The notes beneath the pieces were generated by a model. The model saw only the letters and a list, made by a program, of their open reading frames with translations. It did no database searches and was not told the origin of the DNA. The position numbers were made by a program, and so were the translations under genes. From assembly GCF_000332315.1 (NCBI RefSeq), contig NZ_KB235938.1, positions 145,028-203,551 on the forward strand: a stretch of 58,524 nt of DNA, given 5' to 3'. This DNA comes from Prochlorothrix hollandica PCC 9006 = CALU 1027. GTDB taxonomy: Bacteria; Cyanobacteriota; Cyanobacteriia; Prochlorotrichales; Prochlorotrichaceae. Positions 51,552 through 58,524 of this stretch are shown piece by piece (within the stretch, counting starts at the first letter, position 1; every line of letters starts with the position of its first letter).

Positions 51552-52244
51552 ATGCTCGACCCCATTCTTGATGTATCCCCCAACCTCGGTCTGGATACCC
51601 TCTTGCTTCTGCCCGTGCTCGTGGCCCTGGAAACCATTTTGTCTGCCGATAACGCCATTGCCCTTGCGGCCATTTCGCGGGGACTGCCCACCCCTGAACT
51701 CCAGCGTCAAGCGTTGAATGTGGGGTTAGTGGTTGCGTTTGTCCTGCGGATTGGGCTAATTTTGACGGCTGTTTGGGTTTTGCGCTTTTGGCAGGTGGAG
51801 TTGGCGGGAGCCGCTTATTTGATTTGGCTGGCGATTCAGTATTTTTTCAGTAGTGACAGTGACGAGACGGAGGGTTCCAGCAGTCACCACCGCTTTACCT
51901 CCCTGTGGCAGGCCATTCCCATTCTTGCCCTGACGGATTTAGCCTTTTCGTTGGATAGTGTGACGACGGCGATCGCCATCGCCGATGAAGTCTGGATTGT
52001 GTTGTTGGGGGCCACCATTGGCATTATTACCCTGCGGTTTATGGCGGGCTTGTTTATTCGCTGGCTCCAGGAATATGTCCACCTGGAGGATGCGGGATAC
52101 CTGGCGGTGGCCCTGGTGGGGCTGCGGTTGTTGCTGCGGGTGGTGGCTCCCCAGGCGGTACCCCCAGACTGGATCATGATTAGTTTAATTGCCCTCTTTT
52201 TTGCCTGGGGCTTTTCCAAACACACAGAATCCAATCAAATCTAA
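51552..52244 (+). CDS. TerC-family membrane protein
   Basis: ATG 51552 gives 230 residues with about seven helices. It has the conserved acidic motif LETILSADNAIALAAI in the second half of helix 1 and its partner ALTDLAFSLDSVTTAIA. The family exports metal ions such as Mn2+ or Ca2+ or helps load exported proteins with metal. An in-frame extension to 51483 lacks a start signal. I see no yybP-ykoY-type Mn riboswitch in the leader. A MITE follows 5 bp after the stop. Confidence 0.88.
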   Translation: MLDPILDVSPNLGLDTLLLLPVLVALETILSADNAIALAAISRGLPTPELQRQALNVGLVVAFVLRIGLILTAVWVLRFWQVELAGAAYLIWLAIQYFFSSDSDETEGSSSHHRFTSLWQAIPILALTDLAFSLDSVTTAIAIADEVWIVLLGATIGIITLRFMAGLFIRWLQEYVHLEDAGYLAVALVGLRLLLRVVAPQAVPPDWIMISLIALFFAWGFSKHTESNQI

Positions 52245-52249
52245 GGGAG

Positions 52250-52352
52250 TACAGCAGTCCTAAATGAGTCGTGTGGTGTGCCCCCGGAGGGGGCACACCA
52301 CACCAAGGGTTTTAGCCATCGAGATGCCTACAACTGATTTAGGGTTGCTGTA
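52250..52352 (+). mobile_element. 103-bp TA-flanked MITE (family 1), copy F
   Basis: It starts TACAGCAGTCCTAAAT five bases after the TerC gene's TAA and keeps the full hairpin. The position and orientation relative to the gene match copy C. Confidence 0.88.
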
Positions 52353-52390
52353 TTTCAGTTTGGCAACTTGTTCTTCATCCCTCATCCCCC

Positions 52391-52670
52391 GTAATTATTC
52401 AGGGGGTCACGGGAGAATGAGGGTTTCAGGCTTGAGAAAACAGACCTGAGGCCATTGGAGAGGGTCTATTTCACCTTGGCAGATTCCCCAATTTTGGTAG
52501 GGGCAATCCCCCCGTGGTTGCCCCGGTGGTTGGCGGTCAGAGGGTCGGCCCGGGGGCGAGAACCCTACCCGAAGTCGAGGGTTCCCCAGTTAACTGAACC
52601 CCTTTGAGACGGTTCTGACCGGCGATCGTCGGGCTGAAACCCTACTCACTTTCCCCCTGAATAGTTGCAA
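52391..52670 (+). repeat. Family-4 interspersed repeat, longest copy (280 bp)
   Basis: The ends GTAATTATTCAGGGGG and CCCCCTGAATAGTTGCAA are imperfect inverted repeats. Inside are GGGGCAATCCCCCCGTGG and other G/C-rich palindromic parts. It lies 7 bp from the stop of recQ and covers most of the TerC-recQ gap. Confidence 0.85.
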
Positions 52671-52677
52671 TCGCGGA

Positions 52678-54948
52678 TTAGTGGGTTTGTTGATGTCGCC
52701 ACCACCCCCGCACGAGTTTGAGGGTTTCATAGTCGTAGCGATCGCCCAAATGGCCGCGAATTTCAGCAAGGCGAAAATCCCCTACAGCCTCGATCGCCCT
52801 CTGGATTTCTTCCCGTTGTTGGTCGGTCACAAAGTCTTCTAGCCGCACCGTTTCCCCCATCTCCAACAAGTCCGCGAGGTGGTTAAAAACGGTGGTTAAT
52901 TTGAGGTTGCGCTGGTCAGCGATGTCCTGGGGACCGAGACCTTTTTTGTGCAGGTCGTAGGTGTCATAGATGGTCATTCTAATGCGGGATCGGGAGGCGG
53001 CATCCGTGGCTGACTCCGGGGGTAGGGGTCCGGACGAGTCTGCTGCCATCAGGGGTAGGCCCATATCCCGACAGTAGGCCCGAATTTCTGTGGTAAAGCG
53101 ATCTCCGTAGTCCTCCAGTTTGCGCCGCCCCACCCCAGAGATCTGGCTAAACTGATCCAGGGTTTGGGGCCGTTGTTGGGACATCAGCCGCAGGCTGGAA
53201 TCGGTGAAAACCATGTAGGGGGCCACATTTTGCTCGTCGGCGATGGATTTGCGCAGAACCCGGAGACGATCGAATAATTGTTCTGCCTCCAGACGGCTGG
53301 CCTGGGGTTGGCGCTCCTGGGCTGTTTGGGGGATGGCGACTTGGATCGATCGCTGCTTGCGCATGATCTCCCAACTGGCCGCCGTTAGTTTCAGCACGGG
53401 GAATTTGTCCTGGGTTTCCTCTAAACACCCCTGTTGCAGCAGGGTGCGCCCCAACAGCCGCCATTGCTCCACGGTGCGGTCTTTGCCGATGCCATGGGTG
53501 GACAGGCGATCGTGGCCCAGTTGCTGAATGCGCTCTTTGCGGGATCCCCGCAGCACATCAATGATGTGGGTCATGCCAAAGCGTTCGTGGCAGCGGGCTA
53601 CGCAGGAGAGAAATTTTTGGGCTTCGATCGTCCAGTCTTCCTGGGGTTTGGGGTGGCAGCAATTATCGCAGCGATCGCAGTCCCCCGGAAACTGCTCCCC
53701 AAAATAGGACAACTGGACAATGCGGCGGCAGGCGGCACTTTCGGCATAGTCCACCACCTGGCGCAGTTGTTGGCGGGCAATGCGTTGCTGGTCTTCCAGG
53801 GGTTCGCCGGTGTGGGGATCAACCTTTTGGTCAATCATCCATTCCACCCGTTTCATGTCTCCCACACTGAAATAAAGGGTGCAGTGGGCTGGCTCCCCAT
53901 CCCGTCCGGCCCGTCCCGCTTCTTGGTAATAACTTTCGATGTTGCGGGGCAAATCATAATGCACCACCCGCCGCACATCGGGCTTGTTGATGCCCATGCC
54001 AAAGGCCACTGTGGCCACCATCACCTGCACATCGTCCCGAATAAAGCGTCGTTGGTTGGTGGTGCGGGCTTCGTCCCCCATGCCCGCATGGTAGGGCAGC
54101 ACCGTTACTCCATCCCGTGCTAACTGGTTGGTCAGTTCATCCACCTGGCGACGACTCATGCAGTAGACAATGGCGGAGTCTTGGGGCTTTTGCCGCAGCA
54201 GGTGCAACAGGTTGCCATAGGTGCTCTTACCTTTGGCGACAATTTCGTAGTAGAGGTTGGGGCGGTTAAAGCTGGCAATGTGAACAAAGGGATCCCGCAG
54301 TTGCAATTGGTGCATAATGTCCCCCCGCACCCGTGGGGTAGCCGTAGCCGTTAAGCCCATAAAGGGAACGCTGGCAAACTGTTGCCGTAATTGTCCCAGT
54401 TGCCGATACTCCGGGCGGAAATCATGGCCCCATTCCGAGACACAATGGGCTTCGTCAATGGCAAAGGCGGAAATCCCGACGGTTTGCTGAACCCCTTGCA
54501 AAAATTGCAGGAAGGGGGGACTGAGCAGCCGCTCTGGGGCAACGTAGAGTAATTTGATTTGATCCCTGAGGATCGCCTGTTGCCGCGATCGGGCCTCATC
54601 CCCCCGTAAGCTGCTGTTTAAAAAGGTGGCCGCAATGCCGTTCTTTTGCAGGGCTTCCACCTGATCTTGCATTAAGGCAATTAAGGGGGAAACCACCAGC
54701 ATCACCCCGCTGCGCAGGAGGGCAGGCAACTGGAAACAGATGGATTTCCCGCCCCCCGTGGGCATCACCACCATCACATCCCGGTTACTTAAAAGGGCTT
54801 CGATGATGGCCTGTTGACCGGGGCGAAAACTGTCGTAGCCAAAGGCTTGCTTGAGGGTTCCGGGCAGGTTGTAGGCGGTGGGGTTGGGACCGATCGTGGT
54901 GGTGGAAGCAGACGACGGAGCGGCAGAGGAGGGGGAGGAGTGGGACAC
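52678..54948 (-). CDS. recQ: RecQ, ATP-dependent DNA helicase
   Basis: The 756-residue protein has Walker A PTGGGKS (63-69), DEAHCVSEWGHDFRPEY, and helicase motif GRAGRDGEP. The RecQ zinc site has Cys residues in ACRRIVQLSYFGEQFPGDCDRCDNC split by spacing. The winged RQC region, an HRDC domain (about 560-640) and a C-terminal helix-turn-helix (about 665-750: DTYDLHKKGLGPQDIADQRNL) follow. It unwinds recombination and repair intermediates. A Ser/Thr-rich ~25-residue leader is unusual but harmless. Confidence 0.95.
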   Translation of the reverse strand: MSHSSPSSAAPSSASTTTIGPNPTAYNLPGTLKQAFGYDSFRPGQQAIIEALLSNRDVMVVMPTGGGKSICFQLPALLRSGVMLVVSPLIALMQDQVEALQKNGIAATFLNSSLRGDEARSRQQAILRDQIKLLYVAPERLLSPPFLQFLQGVQQTVGISAFAIDEAHCVSEWGHDFRPEYRQLGQLRQQFASVPFMGLTATATPRVRGDIMHQLQLRDPFVHIASFNRPNLYYEIVAKGKSTYGNLLHLLRQKPQDSAIVYCMSRRQVDELTNQLARDGVTVLPYHAGMGDEARTTNQRRFIRDDVQVMVATVAFGMGINKPDVRRVVHYDLPRNIESYYQEAGRAGRDGEPAHCTLYFSVGDMKRVEWMIDQKVDPHTGEPLEDQQRIARQQLRQVVDYAESAACRRIVQLSYFGEQFPGDCDRCDNCCHPKPQEDWTIEAQKFLSCVARCHERFGMTHIIDVLRGSRKERIQQLGHDRLSTHGIGKDRTVEQWRLLGRTLLQQGCLEETQDKFPVLKLTAASWEIMRKQRSIQVAIPQTAQERQPQASRLEAEQLFDRLRVLRKSIADEQNVAPYMVFTDSSLRLMSQQRPQTLDQFSQISGVGRRKLEDYGDRFTTEIRAYCRDMGLPLMAADSSGPLPPESATDAASRSRIRMTIYDTYDLHKKGLGPQDIADQRNLKLTTVFNHLADLLEMGETVRLEDFVTDQQREEIQRAIEAVGDFRLAEIRGHLGDRYDYETLKLVRGWWRHQQTH

Positions 54949-54978
54949 GGCGATCGAAGCTAATGAAAGAAGACGGCA

Positions 54979-55081
54979 TACAGCAGTCCCAAATGGGTCG
55001 TGTGGTGTGCGCCCTCCGGGTGCATATCAGCCAAAGGGTTTCAGCGATCGAGATCCTGACAACTGATTTAGGATTGCTGTA
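54979..55081 (+). mobile_element. 103-bp TA-flanked MITE (family 1), copy G, diverged
   Basis: The ends are kept, but the hairpin is damaged (GTGGTGTGCGCCC / GGGTGCATATCAG). It is the only full copy in a gene's upstream region (recQ starts at 54948). Confidence 0.82.
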
Positions 55082-55106
55082 CAGACCCAATATATAGCAA
55101 TCCTCA

Positions 55107-55490
55107 TCTAGCGTAGTAGTAGCGACTTCGGTCCCTCAGGTTTGTAGTAGCGACTTCAGTCCCTCAGGTTTGTAGTAGCGACTTCAGTCCCTCAGGTTTG
55201 TAGTAGCGACTTCAGTCGCTCTGACCGATAGCTCTGGAGGGATAACGACTGAAGTCGTTACTACGAACGAGGGTAGCGACTTCAGTCGCTCTGACCGATG
55301 GCTCTGGGGGGATAACGACTGAAGTCGTTACTACGAACGAGGGCGGCGATTTTAGTCGCTCTGACCGATGGCTCTGGGGGGATAACGACTGAAGTCGTTA
55401 CTACGAACGAGGGTAGAGATTTCAGTCGCTCTGGTTTGTCGCTTCCTGGAGGGGAACGACTGAAGTCGTTATTACGAACGTAACTGTGAG
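55107..55490. repeat. 28-bp and ~70-bp tandem repeats with GACTTCAGTC palindromes
   Basis: About four units of 28 bp (starting tagtagcgacttcagtccct) are followed by about four of ~70 bp. Each of the latter holds GCGACTTCAGTCGC and, further on, AACGACTGAAGTCGTT. Both motifs are palindromes, so the long units fold in several ways. The remaining gap to 55612 is without a gene. Confidence 0.88.
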
Positions 55491-55612
55491 AGGTGAAGAC
55501 TGAAGCCCTTGAAACTCGTTCACTACCAACCTCGATCGCACCCTAGCCCTTCCCAGGAGAAGAACAAGAGGGGGAGAGGGCCAAGGTGGGGGTCTTTAAG
55601 CTACCCAGGGCG

Positions 55613-56389
55613 TTAATAGCGAATTTGCAGCGTCACCGTGGCGAAAACCGTTTGTTCCCCGCCCACCACTGGCGTGGGTGCTACATTCGCCGCCATGGTT
55701 TGCACATCAGCCCGCAGTAGGGGTCCGGGGGGAAGGGGGGCACTGGCTCCATTAATTTGGATACCCACCACCTCTTGGGATTGGAGACCTAGGCTGTTGA
55801 AAACGGTTTGGGCTTGGGTTTGGGCGGATTGGGTGGCCTTTTGGAGGGCTTGTTGTTGAGCCGCATCCAGCACAGTATCATCCGCTAAAAACTGTAACCC
55901 ATCAATGCGGGTCGCTCCCGCCTTCACGGCTCCATCCATAATGGCTCCCGCCTGCTCCGTGGGCACTTCAAAGCTGACCTGGTTACTGGCGCTGAAGCCC
56001 TCTAGGGTCTGTTGCCCATCGTTGTAGTTATAGCGAGGATTGAGCTGAATACCGGTGGTTTGGAGGCGATCGACCTTACGATCCTTGAGCAAGGCCACCA
56101 CGGCGTTCGATTGCTGGGCCGCTTGGGCTTGGGCGGCGGCGGCGGTGGGGGCTAGCACCTCGACTCCTAGGGTAATGGCACTGCGACTGGTGGCCACCCG
56201 CACTTCCCCTTGGCCGGTGACGGTTAGGATCCGCACCAGGGCTTCTTGGGCCAGGACACCGGGAGCGAGGGGCAGCACCAGCAGTCCGACGGCCAGGGGC
56301 AGCGATCGCAACCAAGAACCCAGGGCAGGGCGGTACAAGCCGAGGGCGAGGGGCGAGGTCAAACGGATGGGGGACGGGGAAGATAGCAT
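55613..56389 (-). CDS. SIMPL-domain (DUF541) exported protein
   Basis: The 258-residue protein has a signal peptide ending near GVLAQEA (about residue 48). The SIMPL domain follows: ILTVTGQGEVRVATSRSAITLGVEV, TTGIQLNPRYNYNDG, FEVPTEQAGAIMDGAVKAGATRI and QTVFATVTLQIRY. Bacterial relatives (e.g. periplasmic BP26/YggE) form rings and are linked to oxidative stress; activity is not known. The signal peptide is long, so the start may lie a few codons inside. Confidence 0.88.
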   Translation of the reverse strand: MLSSPSPIRLTSPLALGLYRPALGSWLRSLPLAVGLLVLPLAPGVLAQEALVRILTVTGQGEVRVATSRSAITLGVEVLAPTAAAAQAQAAQQSNAVVALLKDRKVDRLQTTGIQLNPRYNYNDGQQTLEGFSASNQVSFEVPTEQAGAIMDGAVKAGATRIDGLQFLADDTVLDAAQQQALQKATQSAQTQAQTVFNSLGLQSQEVVGIQINGASAPLPPGPLLRADVQTMAANVAPTPVVGGEQTVFATVTLQIRY

Positions 56390-56616
56390 GGGGTTACCTC
56401 AGGGAAAAAGGACGGCTACGATCGCAGATTTTAGTATTGATGGGCCTGGAACAGAATCTACGGTCTAAAGCCTAACCCAGGCTTGGGCGGATGTATGTGG
56501 GGTTACCAATCCTGTAACCGATGGGCCGTAGAGAGGTTATTGCCAGGGTCTAACAGCATGGGTAACGTAGCCGAACCCCCATGGCCCAAAAATCTCCCCA
56601 ACGGACGGCGATCGGT

Positions 56617-58464
56617 CTATTGCCCCAGCATTTGTAACTGATAGAGACTGGCATAGAGACCGCCCTGGGCCAGGAGTTGGCTATGGCTGCCAGACTCCAC
56701 CAAACGGCCCTGTTTCAACACCAGAATGCGATCGACATTGCGAATGGTGGAGAGGCGGTGGGCAATGATAATGGCGGTGCGGTTCACCAGCAGGCGATCG
56801 AGGGCTTTCTGCACCAAGCTTTCCGTCCCCACATCCAGGTTAGCCGTCGCCTCATCCAACACCAAAATCTTAGGATCCCGCACGGCAACCCGCGCGAAGG
56901 CCAGCAACTGTTTTTCCCCCACCGAGAGATTAGTGCCCCGCTGGCGTAACTCGGTGTCGTAGGCTTGGGGCAACTGATCAATAAACTGATCAACGTTCAT
57001 GCTTGCCGCAGCAGCCCGGATTTGATCCAGGCTATAGGACTCGCCCAGGGCAATGTTCCCTTTCACATCCCCGGCAAACAGGAAACCATCCTGCAAAATC
57101 ACCCCTAAATACCGCCGCAGATCCCCTTGGGCTAAATCCCGCACATTTAAGCCATCAATTAAAATCTGGCCCTCGGTGGCTTCATAGAGGCGGCAGAGGA
57201 GACGAATAATAGAACTTTTGCCGGCTCCCGTCGGTCCCACCAGGGCCACCTTTTCGCCGGGGTGAATGGTGAAGTTTAAATCGTGGAGGACATATTCCCC
57301 CGGTTTATAGGCCAAGCTCACCTGCTTAAAGCAAATTTCCCCCGATGGGGTGTGGGGGGAGCCGAGGGTCAGGGTAGGCGCAGCCAAGGTTTGGGCCTGG
57401 TGTTGGTGGGGATCTTGGATTTCGATCGGCTCATTGAGTAAATCGGCAATGCGTTCCACCGCCGTTAATCCTGACTGGATGGCGGTGAATTTCTCGGCCA
57501 GTTGCCGCAGGGGATCAAAAACCCGCTGGGAAAACAGAATAAAAGAGGTTAACGTCCCCAGATTCAAGCTTTGGCCTTCCACTAACCATCCCCCCAACCA
57601 GAGAACCCCAGCAATGGCCACCAAGGAAATCCATTCCAACGTGGCGGAAATAGCCGAGTCATGGAAAATAGTTTTATCCACCGCCCCCATATAGCGGTAG
57701 TTTGTCCTGCGAAACTGTTCGGAATTAAACCGTTCACGGCGGAAGATCTGCACCACCCCAATGCCTAAAATATTCTCTTGCAGGGCAGAGTTAAGTTGGG
57801 ATAGTTCTTCCCGTGCTTTGTAGTTGGCTTTGCGATATTGGTGTTGTAAATAAAGAATCAGACCGGTCACGGGCACCAAAATCAAAACCAACAATGACGC
57901 AAGTTTCCATTGCAGGGAAAACATGGCCACCGTCACAATCAGCAGGGATAAAATATCGCTGACAATGCCGATCGCCCCCGTGGAAAAGACATCCCCCAGG
58001 GCTTCCACATCACTGGTGAGACGGGTGATGAGCTTGCCGACGGGGGTGCGATCGTAAAACCGCACCGCTAGGGCTGTCACATGGTCAAACAGGTCATTGC
58101 GAATGGCGGCGGTGATTTGTTGCCCCACCTCCTGCACGAGGTAGCCCTGCACCCCCCGAAAGGCTAGGCGCACCCCAATGGTGGCGGCCAGTAACAGGCT
58201 CAGGAGGTTGAGACCCTGTTGCAGGGGGCGATCCATCAGCCAGGACACGGTAGACTCCCGCCGAATCAGGGACACAGCCTCTCCCACCAGGATCGGTTGT
58301 ATGGCTCCTGCAAAGGCCAGGGGGACGAGAAGAACCAAGGAAATAGCTAGTAAGCGGCCACTTTTGCGGGCATAGGGCACCAGGCGCAAGAACAAACGCC
58401 AGTCACTTTCCTTGGGACGGGGAGTTGCTAAGCTGGGAGTCACGGCGATAGGGTTAGAACCCAC
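56617..58464 (-). CDS. ABC exporter, fused permease and ATPase
   Basis: The 615-residue half transporter has six helices in residues ~35-330. The ATPase starts at ~375, with Walker A GPTGAGKS (410-417), Q-loop LQDGFLF, signature NLSVGEKQ and Walker B ILVLDEATANLD; all are present. The signature reads LSVGE instead of LSGGQ, as in many lipid/multidrug exporters of the MsbA/MdlB type. It would work as a dimer. The substrate is unknown. The window ends 60 bp upstream, so the promoter may be cut off. Confidence 0.92.
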   Translation of the reverse strand: MGSNPIAVTPSLATPRPKESDWRLFLRLVPYARKSGRLLAISLVLLVPLAFAGAIQPILVGEAVSLIRRESTVSWLMDRPLQQGLNLLSLLLAATIGVRLAFRGVQGYLVQEVGQQITAAIRNDLFDHVTALAVRFYDRTPVGKLITRLTSDVEALGDVFSTGAIGIVSDILSLLIVTVAMFSLQWKLASLLVLILVPVTGLILYLQHQYRKANYKAREELSQLNSALQENILGIGVVQIFRRERFNSEQFRRTNYRYMGAVDKTIFHDSAISATLEWISLVAIAGVLWLGGWLVEGQSLNLGTLTSFILFSQRVFDPLRQLAEKFTAIQSGLTAVERIADLLNEPIEIQDPHQHQAQTLAAPTLTLGSPHTPSGEICFKQVSLAYKPGEYVLHDLNFTIHPGEKVALVGPTGAGKSSIIRLLCRLYEATEGQILIDGLNVRDLAQGDLRRYLGVILQDGFLFAGDVKGNIALGESYSLDQIRAAAASMNVDQFIDQLPQAYDTELRQRGTNLSVGEKQLLAFARVAVRDPKILVLDEATANLDVGTESLVQKALDRLLVNRTAIIIAHRLSTIRNVDRILVLKQGRLVESGSHSQLLAQGGLYASLYQLQMLGQ

Positions 58465-58524
58465 ATTCAGCAGGTTTCTAAGATAAACAGAAAATTAAGG
58501 GAACCCAGAGCCAGAGGGGGATAG

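Noticed and set aside
55107-55490. CRISPR array
   Set aside because: Both the 28-bp units and the ~70-bp units repeat completely; there are no unique spacers and no cas genes.
1-58524. tRNA or rRNA genes
   Set aside because: No cloverleaf-like segment with a GGTTCGAATCC-type T arm and no rRNA signature was found by eye; a tRNAscan run would settle it.

Overview
The window is chromosomal DNA of a cyanobacterium. The evidence is a very high density of HIP1-type GCGATCGC/CGATCG sites, several cyanobacterium-typical proteins (DUF2301, DUF2808, DUF760, a CHASE2-Ser/Thr kinase, a glutathione reductase with a CVIRGC centre) and HrcA. I do not assign a genus. I found no rRNA, tRNA, CRISPR array or prophage. 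About 38 genes look real. Most of the rest is interspersed repeats.

Layout. 0-2.9 kb: a complete TnpB-only IS200/IS605-type element with a divergent ribbon-helix-helix (RHH) gene, then an AsmA-like protein and a GNAT acetyltransferase. 3-9.3 kb: an APC permease and two convergent Ser/Thr kinases. 9.4-17.6 kb: an RND efflux permease with a repeat-built His-rich insert, then membrane and exported proteins. 17.8-21.4 kb: an SDR oxidoreductase, a cytochrome P450, an internally deleted copy of the TnpB element, and a hydroxyacid dehydrogenase. 22.1-27 kb: hrcA, a tandem pair of Uma2 nucleases and an RND adaptor lipoprotein. 27.4-35.6 kb: site-2 protease, secG, M16 protease with mobA, and a siderophore-type binding protein behind pyrE. 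36-40 kb: small exported or regulatory proteins and gor. 40.5-46.4 kb: an NAD cluster, pncB-nadD-nrtR-NYN/LOTUS-nadE. 46.6-58.5 kb: bcp with a Nudix gene, YdcF, DUF760, a PP2C phosphatase, TerC, recQ, SIMPL and an ABC exporter.

Three repeat phenomena stand out. (1) The 302-bp TnpB-element derivative keeps both ends, the tnpB promoter/operator region and the last ~170 nt that should encode the omega-RNA, and has lost everything else. It looks like a guide-RNA-only gene aimed at a new site. (2) At least 20 loci carry short tandem repeats of 11-28 bp, nearly every locus with its own unit. Most intergenic ones lie just upstream of a start codon. All those inside genes have units of 12, 15 or 18 bp, so the frame is kept. 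(3) At least four unrelated MITE-like families, with clear target duplications in three, share a central GC-rich hairpin and often sit exactly at stop codons.

Functionally, the NAD genes form one likely transcription unit under a probable NrtR-type operator. The two kinases and the PP2C phosphatase suggest active Ser/Thr phosphosignalling. The RND permease and adaptor could form one pump although they are 12 kb apart.
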